From assembly GCF_029338335.1 (NCBI RefSeq), contig NZ_CP119796.1: DNA of 64,000 bases. One strand, written 5' to 3'. This stretch comes from Halomontanus rarus (GTDB lineage Archaea; Halobacteriota; Halobacteria; Halobacteriales; Natrialbaceae). Below the pieces are notes generated by a model that searched no databases, was not told the DNA's origin, and saw nothing but the letters and a program-made list of their open reading frames with translations. The translations under genes and the position numbers were made by a program. Shown in pieces: positions 51,709-60,370 of the stretch. Numbering within the stretch: position 1 is the first letter of the stretch; every line of letters starts with the position of its first letter.

Positions 51709-51805
51709 GAATACCGAACGGATAGACTGCGTCGCGGGACAAAACCGCGACCGACTCGAGGGACGGGGTAAAGCGGGTCAGACGGCCTCAGCGGACTGTA
51801 CGCGA

Positions 51806-52780
51806 TCAGTTGTCCTCGCGGCTCCGATCCTTGGTGACCGTGTGGTCGCTGTCTCGTCCGTCGCCGGTGTCGTCGCGACTCTCTTCGCTCGAGTCGTCGT
51901 CTTCCATCCGATCCCAGTCGTCGTCCGTTTCGTCGTCGGTATCGACCGTTTCCCTCTCCGACCACGTCCTCGTCGCCTTCTTCCGAATGGCCTCGGGATC
52001 GATTTCGGCGTCGCTCCGACGGACGTCTCCCTCCGGTTCGATCTCGGCGTCCGTCCGTCGGGACTCGTCGTCGGGTTCGAGTTCCGCGTCGGTGTGTCGC
52101 ATCTCCTCGTCGGGACCGATTTCCGCGTCCGTTCGACGGGTGTCGTCGGGGACCGTGCCGGTACTCGAGTTCGGATCTGTTCCCTCGAGTTCAGTCGGAT
52201 CGATTTCCGCGCCGCGATCTCTCCCTTCGACGGGGTCCATCTCTTCGACCGTATCCATCTCGTCTGCGCCACCCATTTCCTCCGTCGGGTGCATCTCGTC
52301 CGCTCCACCCATCTCTTCGACGAGATCCGCCTGCGGCTCTCCGCGCGAGTTCGTGCCGATATCCGTTCCTGTCTCTGTGTCCGTACCCGTTCCTGCGCTC
52401 GTGTCCGTCTCTGTATCGACTTCGCGATCGGCCTCCTCGGGGTCCGACGACATGGGCTCGCCGGAAGACCGACCGGCGTCTCGCTCGCGTCGCTCACCGA
52501 CGGTGTCCCGGTTCCTACCGTCCGTCGCGTCTCGATTCAGGGACTCACCCTCGAGATAGACGACGTTACCGGTGATCTCGGCGACCGAGCCGCCCTGTAG
52601 CGTGAGCGTGTCCTCGGACCCGCTCTCCCAGCCGAGCGCGGCTTTGATCGAGTCCGTGATCCCCGGATCCGGGTCGACGCGGGCGGTGTTCCCGTCGATC
52701 GCCGCGACGACACCGACCTCCTCGCCGTTGGCGTTCTCGACCGTCTTGCCGACGTCGTCGTCCGTGAAGGTTGGACTCAT
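51806..52780 (-). CDS. PRC-barrel-like protein with long repetitive acidic tail
   Basis: A 324-residue protein. The first 80 residues (FTDDDVGKTVENANGEEVGVVAAIDGNTARVDPDPG, in parts) form a PRC-barrel-like domain. The remainder is disordered and acidic, with two copies of EEMGGADEM and four tandem units of about 13 residues around RTDAEIxP. I took the second ATG (52780, MSPTFTDDD) as the start. Ribosome, RNA or photosystem-type roles of PRC barrels do not point to a function here. Confidence 0.75.
   Translation of the reverse strand: MSPTFTDDDVGKTVENANGEEVGVVAAIDGNTARVDPDPGITDSIKAALGWESGSEDTLTLQGGSVAEITGNVVYLEGESLNRDATDGRNRDTVGERRERDAGRSSGEPMSSDPEEADREVDTETDTSAGTGTDTETGTDIGTNSRGEPQADLVEEMGGADEMHPTEEMGGADEMDTVEEMDPVEGRDRGAEIDPTELEGTDPNSSTGTVPDDTRRTDAEIGPDEEMRHTDAELEPDDESRRTDAEIEPEGDVRRSDAEIDPEAIRKKATRTWSERETVDTDDETDDDWDRMEDDDSSEESRDDTGDGRDSDHTVTKDRSREDN
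51991..52140 (-). repeat. 13-residue tandem repeats within the PRC-barrel protein
   Basis: Four consecutive units of the kind RTDAEIGPDEEMR, HTDAELEPDDESR, RTDAEIEPEGDVR and RSDAEIDPEAIRK. Each is about 39 bases. The Asp-Ala-Glu core is kept while spacing residues vary. Confidence 0.8.
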
Positions 52781-52879
52781 AGCGCGAACTACGTCACTCC
52801 GCGGCAAGCCTGTAATGCCTGCAAAATCGGGGGTGGTCCTTTATTCGAACTCACCGAATATCGCGGTTCAGGTCGTCGT

Positions 52880-53674
52880 TCAGTCTCCCAGATCGGTCGC
52901 CTCGAGCGGTCGTCCGTCGGTCCAGTATCGCTCGTGTGCCTCCCGCGCCCACGAGAGCACGCGAGGGTCCTCGGCGTCCAGTGCCGCCTGGAGGACGCCG
53001 TCTTCGTCGCGCAGGAGTAACTGGGCGACGCCCTCGGTGATCGTCACCGCGAGCGGGACCGGGCCGTCGTGGACGCGGATCTCGGCGCGCTCCGAGTCGA
53101 CGAGTTCTCGCAACCGCCGACGGAGGAGGTCGTCGTCGGCGAGCGCCTCGATCGCGGCCGCCGAGAACACCCCCTCGAACGTCTGGCCGTCCTCGAGCGT
53201 CCGCCGACGGACGATCTCGAGGCTCCGTTCGTTGAAGGCGTAAGAGACGATCCGGACGCGGTCGGCGTTCCGGAGGAGGTCGGTCGTCCGCTGGACCGGC
53301 GCGCTGGGCCTCGTCTGGGTCGGGACGGTGATCGTCGCGTCCCGAAACGCCCGCAGGTCGACGTCCAGTTCGTCGGTCGGCAGCCAGTGGACGACGTCGC
53401 GTAGTTTCAGTTCCGTCGCCACGATCTCCGTGAGGTCGGTGATGCCCGCCGCGACGAGCCGTCCGGTCGCGGTCGCTTCGTACCCCTCGTCCGTCCGAGC
53501 GATCCAGTTTCGCTCGTCGAAGTCCCGGAGGATCCGGCCGAGCGTGGGCTGTGAAGCGCCGGTGAGTTCCTCGAGGTCACGTCGCGAGTACGTCCCCTCT
53601 TGCAAGGCATCCAGCACGGCGACCCGGTTCGCCGAGAGCGCGAGAAACTCGATCTCCTCGAGTTCGGAGTTCAT
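52880..53674 (-). CDS. Helix-turn-helix regulator with FilR1-type domain
   Basis: A 264-residue transcription factor. An N-terminal winged HTH (about 10-80: ANRVAVLDALQEGTYSRRDLEELTGASQPTLGRIL) is followed by a FilR1-middle-type domain (ITVPTQTRPSAPVQRTTDLL, then GVFSAAAIEALADDDLL). It is divergent from the EamA transporter gene, which it may regulate. An AT-rich box (gaatatatttcg, 53717-53728) lies about 48 bases before its start. Confidence 0.85.
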   Translation of the reverse strand: MNSELEEIEFLALSANRVAVLDALQEGTYSRRDLEELTGASQPTLGRILRDFDERNWIARTDEGYEATATGRLVAAGITDLTEIVATELKLRDVVHWLPTDELDVDLRAFRDATITVPTQTRPSAPVQRTTDLLRNADRVRIVSYAFNERSLEIVRRRTLEDGQTFEGVFSAAAIEALADDDLLRRRLRELVDSERAEIRVHDGPVPLAVTITEGVAQLLLRDEDGVLQAALDAEDPRVLSWAREAHERYWTDGRPLEATDLGD

Positions 53675-53716
53675 ACCGACACCTCGAACCGATTCGAGAA
53701 GTGTGTTTCGGAGTGT

Positions 53717-53728
53717 GAATATATTTCG
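53717..53728 (-). promoter_or_regulatory. Probable TATA box of the FilR1-type regulator
   Basis: The AT-rich run gaatatatttcg (plus strand) is centred about 48 bases before the regulator's ATG, implying a leader of about 20 bases. Confidence 0.5.
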
Positions 53729-53842
53729 TTCTCCGATAGAATTTCACAGTCCGAAACCCGTGCGCTCGTAGTTCGACTTTCCTGCCGTGAACGGCTTTCT
53801 GAATTAATTTATGTGGGCTCGAGACCTTCCTTGTGATAGGAA

Positions 53843-53899
53843 ATGATTGCGAGAACGACGACGGATGCTGGGTGTGACGGACGCACGGAGGAGCGGTAG
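53843..53899 (+). other. Possible short upstream reading frame before the transporter gene
   Basis: ATG at 53843 opens an 18-codon frame (MIARTTTDAGCDGRTEER) that stops at 53899, two bases before the GTG of the EamA gene. A TATA-like element (gaattaatttatg, 53801-53813) lies about 37 bases before this ATG. It could be a leader for coupled translation, or chance. Confidence 0.35.
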
Positions 53900-53901
53900 C
53901 C

Positions 53902-55041
53902 GTGTTCGAGCGTCGTCCGGTCGCGTTCTTCGTTCTCGCGAGTCTCTTCTTCGGCGGGACGTTCGTCGCGGCGAAGGCGGGGCAGGCGTACATTCCGCCG
54001 CTCCTGTTCGTCGCACTACGGTTCGACATCGCGGCCGTCGTACTGCTCGGCTACGCGGCGCTGACGACCTCGCGCGAGGAGTTGGTTCCCCGCACTCGCG
54101 GCGACCTCGCGGGCATCCTCGCGGCCGGCGTGTTCGCCATCGGCCTGGCCAACGGCCTGCTGTTCGTCGGGCAGGGGTACGTGACGAGCGCGGTCGGCGC
54201 GATCGTCTTCAGCCTCGTGCCTATCTTCTCGCCGCTGCTCGCGGGTGTCTTGCTCGAGGACGAACGGCTGTCGGCCGCCGGCGCAATAGGGACGGTCGTC
54301 GGTCTCGTCGGCGTCGCGATGGTAATCGGGATCGATCCCGGCAACCTGCTGGGTGCGGTCGACGGCGGCACGACTATCGTCCTCGGCGGTGCGATCAGCG
54401 CCGCCCTCGGGAGCGTCCTGATCCGCCGGGCCGACACCACGACCTCGAGTACGGTCCGGACCGCCTGGGCGCTCCCGATCAGCGCGCTCATGCTCCACGC
54501 GATGAGCGCCGCCGCCGGCGAATCGATGGCGGCTATCGAGTGGACGCCGGTCGCCGTCCTCGCGCTCGTCTACGTCAGCGTGTTCGCGGGTGCGATCGCC
54601 TACATCGCCTACTTCGGACTGCTCGAGGAGGTCGGCGCGATCCGCTCGAGTCTGACCTTCTACGTGAGCCCGGTCGTCGCGACCCTCGGCGGCTGGGCGC
54701 TGCTGGGCGAGTCGCTGTCGGGACTGGCGGTCGTCGGCTTCGCGACGATCGTCGTCGGCTTCGCGATCATGGGTCACGAGACGCTCGCGGCGACGGGTCG
54801 TCGGCTGGTATCGACCGACGACTCGTCGGTCCCGATTTCGAATCCAATACCGAGTTCGATTCGAATTCCGACCCGACTCCAGTCCTGGATGGCGCTCCCG
54901 CGTTCGCTCTCGCTTCCGTTCTCGACGTCCTCGTCGTCCTCGAGTTCGAACGCGAATTCGAACGGAAACTCACAGCACGCGACGATTCGAACGCACACGG
55001 GCGATCGATACGTGACGGGATACGGGCCCGACGGCGATTGA
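53902..55041 (+). CDS. EamA-family (drug/metabolite) transporter
   Basis: A 379-residue protein with two EamA repeats and about ten membrane helices. The first repeat opens VAFFVLASLFFGGTFVAAKAGQAY and the second GGAISAALGSVLIRRAD. The last helix ends near GFAIMGHE (residue about 293). A tail of some 85 residues then follows, Ser/Asn-rich and unlike the family; it may be a run-on of the real end. The substrate is unknown. It diverges from a FilR1-type regulator. Start is GTG. Confidence 0.82.
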   Translation: MFERRPVAFFVLASLFFGGTFVAAKAGQAYIPPLLFVALRFDIAAVVLLGYAALTTSREELVPRTRGDLAGILAAGVFAIGLANGLLFVGQGYVTSAVGAIVFSLVPIFSPLLAGVLLEDERLSAAGAIGTVVGLVGVAMVIGIDPGNLLGAVDGGTTIVLGGAISAALGSVLIRRADTTTSSTVRTAWALPISALMLHAMSAAAGESMAAIEWTPVAVLALVYVSVFAGAIAYIAYFGLLEEVGAIRSSLTFYVSPVVATLGGWALLGESLSGLAVVGFATIVVGFAIMGHETLAATGRRLVSTDDSSVPISNPIPSSIRIPTRLQSWMALPRSLSLPFSTSSSSSSSNANSNGNSQHATIRTHTGDRYVTGYGPDGD

Positions 55042-55190
55042 ACGTCGACCGTGAGCCGAGGCTGAAGTTCGTGAAAACCACATCGATGCGCTGAAATGCG
55101 GAGCCGACGCTGTGGCTCGTTCGTGACCGTGGTCGTCGAACCCGGACTCGAGGCCGGAACGCAGGTCGAAAACGCGAACCGATCCGCCAA

Positions 55191-55598
55191 CTAGTCCGAC
55201 GGACTCGGCGTCTGCACGTTCGAGAGGTAGGCGGTCAGATCGGTCGTCGTGATCATCCCGATGACGCCTTCGGTCTCGTCGACCACCGGCATGTGGTGAA
55301 AGCCGTGTTCGATCATCTGGTCGGCGACGTCGCGGATCGGAACCTGTGCGCCGGTCGTCACGACGTCGGTGGTCATGTATCGTGCCACCGTCGTCTCCGC
55401 TTTCGGCTGGCTCGCGGCGACGATCTCGACGAAGTCGGTACTCGTCAGAATGCCCTTCAGTGCCCCGTCCTCGTCGACGACGACGAGCGAACCGATCTCG
55501 TGTTCGATCATCCGTCCTGCTGCGTCCTCGACGAGCGTATCGGGGGTGACACTTTGAACACCGGAAGACATGAGCCGTGCGACGAAAATATCGTCCAT
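55191..55598 (-). CDS. CBS-domain pair protein
   Basis: A 135-residue protein consisting of two CBS domains: VQSVTPDTLVEDAAGRMIEHEIGSLVVVDEDGALKGILTSTDF (in parts) and TTDVVTTGAQVPIRDVADQMIEHGFHHMPVVDE, GVIGMITTTDLTAYL. It likely senses adenine nucleotides or related ligands; the partner is unknown. The second ATG at 55598 (MDDIFVARLM) is the usual start. An AT-rich box lies about 32 bases upstream. Confidence 0.88.
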   Translation of the reverse strand: MDDIFVARLMSSGVQSVTPDTLVEDAAGRMIEHEIGSLVVVDEDGALKGILTSTDFVEIVAASQPKAETTVARYMTTDVVTTGAQVPIRDVADQMIEHGFHHMPVVDETEGVIGMITTTDLTAYLSNVQTPSPSD

Positions 55599-55860
55599 AC
55601 TCGAGTCTCTCACGGGTGGCAAAAAGAAGTATCGCAACTTATCCGCAAACCGTCAGTCTCGGTGGGGCGGTCGCTCGCCGTTCGGCGTTCGTCGGCCATC
55701 GTTCGCAGTTCGAATCCCGAGTCGCGATCCGATCACGCGCCTCGAGCCACCGTCACTATCGAGAGTTCGGTCGCTGCCGTTCGAGGTTCGAGAGGAGACG
55801 AAAAGAGAACGAGGAGAGATCGGAACACGGAGCGCGTCGGGGCCCTTCTCGAGGGACGTC

Positions 55861-56043
55861 TCAGCCGCTCCACTCGCCGGCGACGTCGCCGGCGATGTTC
55901 TCCCGCCAGACGTCAAAACTCGACTGACAGTCCGGATTCTCGCCGATGTGGTCGACGAATCCCGCGCCGGGGTCGGCGAGTTGGTCGCCGCAGAACGGGC
56001 AGGTTCCCGTGTTGGTCCAGTTCGTGGTCGTGGTTGCTGACAT
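55861..56043 (-). CDS. Small haloarchaeal zinc-binding protein
   Basis: A 60-residue protein with CPFCGDQL and a second Cys/His pair in GFVDHIGENPDCQSSFDVWREN, resembling a C2HC-type finger. It recalls a haloarchaeal DUF (DUF7501 from memory). The start at 56043 is supported by a TATA box 30 bases upstream; the in-frame sequence above it is promoter DNA. Confidence 0.7.
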   Translation of the reverse strand: MSATTTTNWTNTGTCPFCGDQLADPGAGFVDHIGENPDCQSSFDVWRENIAGDVAGEWSG

Positions 56044-56066
56044 GGGTACTACTACCGGCATCGACT

Positions 56067-56079
56067 GAACATATAAACA
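56067..56079 (-). promoter_or_regulatory. TATA box of the 55861-56043 gene
   Basis: The minus strand reads gtttatatgttc, centred about 30 bases before the ATG at 56043. Confidence 0.65.
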
Positions 56080-56261
56080 TAATCCATATACATATAATAT
56101 ACCTAGTGTGTGATTGAATGCCATTAGTATCGCAGATGCCCTTCACGACGAGCAGTGAAACGAAACGACACGAAACGAATCGGCGCCACCGCCGGGCGGA
56201 CGGACTCGGGTCTCCGGCAGCGAGAGAAACGCTTAGGGCGAGCGCTCCCCGTGTCTCTTGC

Positions 56262-56489
56262 ATGCCCGAGAATCGCGTCGTGCAGGGTCGGATGGTGACG
56301 GCCGAATCACTCGCGGAACTCGTCGAGGGGGAGTCGGTGATGGAAGCGGAGACGATCGAGGACGCAGACCGGACGTGCCCCGACTGCGGCGGGGACGTCC
56401 TCGAGGTCGGCTACATGCCGTCGGTGACCGAGTTCGTCACCGGATGGAAGTGCCAGGACTGCGACTGGAAGGAGACGGATCGGGACTGA
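56262..56489 (+). CDS. DUF5795-like small zinc protein
   Basis: A 75-residue protein. The start MPENRVVQGRMVTAESLAEL is followed by a zinc ribbon with CPDCGGD and WKCQDCDW. It recalls DUF5795. An AT-rich element, aaacgctta, lies about 30 bases before the ATG; the longer in-frame reading upstream is Arg-rich noise. The function is unknown. Confidence 0.72.
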   Translation: MPENRVVQGRMVTAESLAELVEGESVMEAETIEDADRTCPDCGGDVLEVGYMPSVTEFVTGWKCQDCDWKETDRD

Positions 56490-56819
56490 GTGGTGCCGTC
56501 GGGGCGGTATCGGCCTCAGCGACGGTGCCGGCTCGATCCGATTACGCGAGACGAGACGATACCGACACGATGCCGGCTCGAGCGGTGAAATCGACAGCAC
56601 GGTCGTTCGGTTTTCGCGGGTTCGGTTTTCGCGGGTGACAACGACGACGACGACGACGTCAGCGTAAGCTGGAGAGCGGCGAGGACGCCGTCGAAGGGAA
56701 GTCGAGGACGACATGGCGACCGGCTGTGGTCCCCAACCGTCGAACGCCCGGTCGCCGATCACACCGGTGGATGCCCTGCAAACCCAATCATTTCGAGCGT
56801 TCGTCCCGTATCGGCGGCC
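56490..56819 (+). other. Intergenic stretch with short direct repeats
   Basis: These 330 bases hold no convincing gene. At 56606-56635 the 15-base unit ttcggttttcgcggg occurs twice in a row, followed by an acgacgacg run near 56640-56655. No function is evident. Confidence 0.6.
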
Positions 56820-57476
56820 ATGGCAGAGCGCTCTTCGAGGCTGGAGCGGTGGCTCATCAATGGGATCGTGATTACAATCCCGCTGGTCGTGACGGTGCTC
56901 GTCCTCGTCGTCGTCCTCGATTTCATCCTCGGCGTTCTCTCCCCGGTGATCGCCGCCGTGGCGTACCTCTGGCCGAACGAGCCGCCAGAGGAGTTCATCC
57001 AGTTGACGACGCTCCTGTCGCTGATCGCCCTGTTCTTGGCGGTCGGGTTCGTCGCGGACCACACGCCCGGCGAGCGGCTCTCCGGGACCGTCCATCGGAC
57101 CGTGGAGACGATCCCGGGCGTGAGCACGATCTACACTAGCGTGCGACAGGCCAGCAATATAATAGTCGACGACGACACGAACCAGTTCCAGGAGGTGAAG
57201 GTCGTCGAATTTCCCCACGAGGAGGCGTACATGCTCGGCTTCGTCACCGCGGACTCGCCGACCGCGATCGCGGACAGTCTGGGAACCGACGAGATGGTGA
57301 CGATCATGGTCCCGCTCGCGCCGAACCCGGCGACGAACGGGTTCATCATGTACATGCCCGTCGAGAACGTCCACGAGGTCGACCTGACCGTCGAGGAGGC
57401 GGTTCGCGCGGTTGCGACGCTCGGGGTCGCCTCCGACGACGTGGGCGAGGACGAAACCCAGACCGTCGCCCGCTGA
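56820..57476 (+). CDS. DUF502-family membrane protein
   Basis: A 218-residue DUF502 protein with two N-terminal membrane helices (NGIVITIPLVVTVLVLVVVLDFIL and LLSLIALFLAVGFVA). The soluble part has ETIPGVSTIYTSVRQASNIIV, EFPHEEAYMLGFVT and MVPLAPNPATNGFIMYMP, typical family blocks. Plant members act at Golgi or wall-forming membranes; the archaeal role is unknown. Confidence 0.88.
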   Translation: MAERSSRLERWLINGIVITIPLVVTVLVLVVVLDFILGVLSPVIAAVAYLWPNEPPEEFIQLTTLLSLIALFLAVGFVADHTPGERLSGTVHRTVETIPGVSTIYTSVRQASNIIVDDDTNQFQEVKVVEFPHEEAYMLGFVTADSPTAIADSLGTDEMVTIMVPLAPNPATNGFIMYMPVENVHEVDLTVEEAVRAVATLGVASDDVGEDETQTVAR

Positions 57477-57585
57477 GCGTTCTCGTCGCGACTCGGCGTT
57501 CGGAGTCGACGCCGTCGCTCACGTGTGCTCCTCATCCGTCGACCCCGAAGAACGAAGCGCCTGCTCGAGGGAGGTCGAGCACCGG

Positions 57586-58794
57586 GTGAGTACAGTGAGA
57601 GAGCAAACGCGAAGGAATTACGTTCGAACGGCGGCCATCGCGAGTCTGGTCGGAATCGCGGCGTCGACGACGGGACGGGGTCAGAACGAACTGAATAGCG
57701 ACGAAACGATCCGGGTCCCCCAGGACCAGCCGACGGTTCAAGACGCCGTCGACGAGGCGGACGGTGGTGACCTCGTTCTCGTGGATTCGGGCACGTACGA
57801 CGAAGCGGTCGAGGTCTCGACGCCGGAGCTCACGATCCGCGGGACCGACCGCAACGAGGTCGTCCTCGACGGGGAGTTCCAACGGGATCACGGGGTTCGA
57901 ATCGAAGCCGACGGGGTCGCTCTCGAGAACCTGACCGCTCGCCACTACACGGGGAACGCCTTCTACTGGCGGTACGTCTACGGCTTTCGGGGGAGCTATC
58001 TGACGGCGTACAACAACGGCGATTACGGAGCCTACGCCTACCGTTCCAGCAACGGCCGGTTCGAGCACAGCTACGCGTCGGGCCACCCCGACGCCGGGTT
58101 CTACCTCGGATACCACAATCCGTTCGACGCGGTCGTCACCGACGTGATCGCCGAGCACAACGCGCTGGGGTACTCGGGAACGAGCGCCGGTGGGAACCTC
58201 ACGATCCGGGATTCGGTCTGGCGTCACAACGTGGCGGGGATCGTGCCGAACACGCTGGGCGAGGAGGACCCGCCCCAGCGGTCGTGTCACATCGTCGGCA
58301 ACGAGGTGTCCGAGAACCACAATTCCGACGCCCCCACCAGAGCGTACACGGCCGAGATGTTCGGCGCGGGAATCCTCCTCTGGGGCGGGCAGGAGAATCT
58401 CGTCGAGGACAACGAGGTACGCGATCACGAACACTTCGGGATCGCCGCTACCGCCAACGTCGTCGAGCCGTCGGGAAACGTCGTCCGGAACAACGACGTT
58501 TCCGGGTCGGGGACGGCCGACCTCGCGCTCGGCGAACCGGCCGGCGAGGGCAACCGATTCGCCGACAACGAGTTCGAGACGAGTCTCCCGTCGGGGATCG
58601 AAGACGGCTCGAGCGAGGGCGATCCTCGAGTCGGTGAGGTGTTCGAGGCGCGGGCGCGACTCGTCGACGACGGCGAGCTCGCGTCGGGCGACTGGCGCGA
58701 GCAACCGGAGCCGGACGACCAGCCGACGATGCCCGACCCCGGAATCCGCCCTCGACCGGCCGAGCGGGGGACGTCGTGGGACGAGCCGCAGTAG
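57586..58794 (+). CDS. Secreted right-handed beta-helix protein (NosD-like)
   Basis: A 402-residue Tat-exported protein (TRRNYVRTAAIASLVGIAAS after a GTG at 57586; a second GTG nine bases on is also possible). From residue 40 it is a parallel beta-helix of the NosD/pectate-lyase type: VPQDQPTVQDAVDEADGGD, LTIRGTDRNEVVLDG, then repeated Asn- and His-rich turns. It may bind or cut polysaccharide; no clear catalytic residues were fixed. The end is Pro-rich. Confidence 0.85.
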   Translation: MSTVREQTRRNYVRTAAIASLVGIAASTTGRGQNELNSDETIRVPQDQPTVQDAVDEADGGDLVLVDSGTYDEAVEVSTPELTIRGTDRNEVVLDGEFQRDHGVRIEADGVALENLTARHYTGNAFYWRYVYGFRGSYLTAYNNGDYGAYAYRSSNGRFEHSYASGHPDAGFYLGYHNPFDAVVTDVIAEHNALGYSGTSAGGNLTIRDSVWRHNVAGIVPNTLGEEDPPQRSCHIVGNEVSENHNSDAPTRAYTAEMFGAGILLWGGQENLVEDNEVRDHEHFGIAATANVVEPSGNVVRNNDVSGSGTADLALGEPAGEGNRFADNEFETSLPSGIEDGSSEGDPRVGEVFEARARLVDDGELASGDWREQPEPDDQPTMPDPGIRPRPAERGTSWDEPQ

Positions 58795-58869
58795 ACCCGA
58801 GCGTAGTGGATCGATGGTGAAGAGGCGGAGCTACTCGAGAGAAACGCGCTCTCGACTACCATCGTCATC

Positions 58870-59262
58870 TCAGTACGACTCGACGTCGACACCGAGAGCA
58901 TCAAAATCGTCGACGTTGGCCGTGAGGACGGGTTCGTCGTACAGGTCTGAGACGGCTGCGACCATCGGGTCGACTTTATCGATTCCACTCTCCCCACCCC
59001 CGGCCAGATCCACCTCTGCGAGTAACTGGCCAGCACGTCGGGCGATCACCTCGTTCTGTTCGACGATTGGATACATACGCAGCGCGTTCCGGACGTTTCG
59101 GCGCTCGTCTTCGTCTCCGAACATCACGCCGTAGGAAAGTTCCATCACGACGGGAGATGGGACGCGCTGGACAACGTCAGCCTCTGCGAGTTCGAGCCCC
59201 GTCTCGAACGCGCGTTGACGACCGTCGAACAGGTCGATCAGAAACGACGTGTCGAGAATCAC
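58870..59262 (-). CDS. vapC: VapC-type PIN-domain toxin
   Basis: A 130-residue PIN-domain ribonuclease toxin. The acidic residues are D4 (MILDTSFLIDLFDG), E41 (VVMELSYG), D95 region (GIDKVDPMVAA) and D114-D118 (VLTANVDDFDAL). It would cut RNA, probably tRNA or rRNA, when free of antitoxin. Its ATG lies inside the antitoxin gene's end (4-base overlap), the usual VapBC arrangement. Confidence 0.92.
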   Translation of the reverse strand: MILDTSFLIDLFDGRQRAFETGLELAEADVVQRVPSPVVMELSYGVMFGDEDERRNVRNALRMYPIVEQNEVIARRAGQLLAEVDLAGGGESGIDKVDPMVAAVSDLYDEPVLTANVDDFDALGVDVESY

Positions 59263-59489
59263 TCGAACCGCTCCCGGAGTTCGCGCTTCCCCTCGACGTC
59301 GATTTCGCCCTTTGTCTCGAGACGTTCACGCATCGAGTCTGCAGTTTCCGACGATAGAATTCCCGCGACGTCATCCGGGTGCGGTCCTCCAACGAGTCGA
59401 CGGAGCGTCTCCTCCATCGTCTCGTCGGCTCGTTTGTGGGCCTTGATGTACTCGTGGAACCCTTCGGAGATGCGAACTGATTTGCTCAT
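59259..59489 (-). CDS. vapB: VapB-type antitoxin
   Basis: A 76-residue antitoxin. The N-terminus SKSVRISEGFHEYIKAHKRADETMEETLRRLVGG looks like a ribbon-helix-helix or similar short DNA-binding fold; the acidic C-terminal half (ADSMRERLETKGEIDVEGKREL) would wrap the toxin. An inverted repeat, gtatac-4-gtatac, lies just upstream between the TATA box and the ATG, as expected of an autoregulated operon. Confidence 0.88.
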   Translation of the reverse strand: MSKSVRISEGFHEYIKAHKRADETMEETLRRLVGGPHPDDVAGILSSETADSMRERLETKGEIDVEGKRELRERFE

Positions 59490-59496
59490 GGATGTC

Positions 59497-59512
59497 GTAT
59501 ACTCGGGTATAC
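59497..59512 (-). promoter_or_regulatory. Probable operator of the vapBC operon
   Basis: Two gtatac hexamers (each self-complementary) separated by tcgg lie 8-23 bases upstream of the antitoxin ATG. A TATA-like box, ccattaatgc (59517-59526), is just beyond. A dimer of VapB or VapBC bound here would block transcription; inferred. Confidence 0.6.
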
Positions 59513-59656
59513 ACCTCCATTAATGCTCGGTTCGAGATCAGAGAAGAAACGGGACCGAGGTTCGAAGCTCGCTCGTTTGGCCGTCATCGGATCGGCGACT
59601 CACCCTCGCCGACCGACGCCTACGACTGACCGCTCCCTACTACCGAAGACCTGCGA

Positions 59657-59666
59657 GTATTTATCC
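59657..59666 (+). promoter_or_regulatory. TATA box of the AIM24 gene
   Basis: The sequence gtatttatcc is centred about 31 bases before the ATG at 59693; the upstream in-frame GTG at 59672 is too close to it to be used. Confidence 0.6.
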
Positions 59667-59692
59667 TCCGAGTGACATTCGTATTACGCAAC

Positions 59693-60370
59693 ATGGACCA
59701 CTCGATTTCACACCAGCCGTCGTTCGCACTGTTACAGGTCGACCTCGAGGCCGGGGAAGCGATCACAGCCGAGGCGGGCGCGATGGTCTCTCACACCGCC
59801 GGAATCGACATCGAGACGAACCAGGGAAGCGGCGGCCTGCTCGGGTCGGTCAAGCGAAAGATGCTCGGCGGTGAGTCGTTCTTCCAGAACACCTTCACCG
59901 CGAGCGAGTCGGGCCACGTCACGCTCGCGCCGCCGATTCCGGGCGACATCGTCCGACAGGACCTGACCGACGAGACGCTGTTCGTCCAGTCCGGATCCTA
60001 CCTGGCGGCGGACCAGTCGATCGCCGTCGACACCCAGTTCGGCGGCGGCAAGACGCTCTTCGGCGGCGAGGGACTGTTCCTGCTGAAGCTCTCCGGAACC
60101 GGCCCGACGTTCCTCTCGAGTTACGGCGCGATCGAGGAGAAGACCCTCGAGGCCGGCGAACAGTACGTCGTCGATACGGGACACATCGTCGCCTTCGAAG
60201 AGCGGGCGGAGTTCTCCGTCGACCGCGTCGGGGGCCTCAAATCGACGCTGTTCAGCGGCGAGGGACTGGTCTGTACGTTCGAAGGCCCCGGCCGAATCTG
60301 GCTCCAGTCTCGCAGCCAGGACGCCTTCCTCTCGTGGCTGATTCCGCAACTTCCGCTGAACAACGAGTGA
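59693..60370 (+). CDS. AIM24/TIGR00266-family protein
   Basis: A 225-residue beta-helical TIGR00266 protein. Repeated blocks (FALLQVDLEAGEAITAEAGAMV, GGGKTLFGGEGLFLLKLSG, TGHIVAFEERAEFSV, SGEGLVCTFEGPGRIWLQSRS) are typical. Yeast AIM24 helps shape mitochondrial inner membranes; the archaeal role is unknown. It starts MDHSISHQPSFAL. Confidence 0.88.
   Translation: MDHSISHQPSFALLQVDLEAGEAITAEAGAMVSHTAGIDIETNQGSGGLLGSVKRKMLGGESFFQNTFTASESGHVTLAPPIPGDIVRQDLTDETLFVQSGSYLAADQSIAVDTQFGGGKTLFGGEGLFLLKLSGTGPTFLSSYGAIEEKTLEAGEQYVVDTGHIVAFEERAEFSVDRVGGLKSTLFSGEGLVCTFEGPGRIWLQSRSQDAFLSWLIPQLPLNNE

Noticed and set aside
55700..55740. gttcgaatcccg, resembling a tRNA T-loop
   Set aside because: No matching acceptor, D or anticodon arms could be folded around it.
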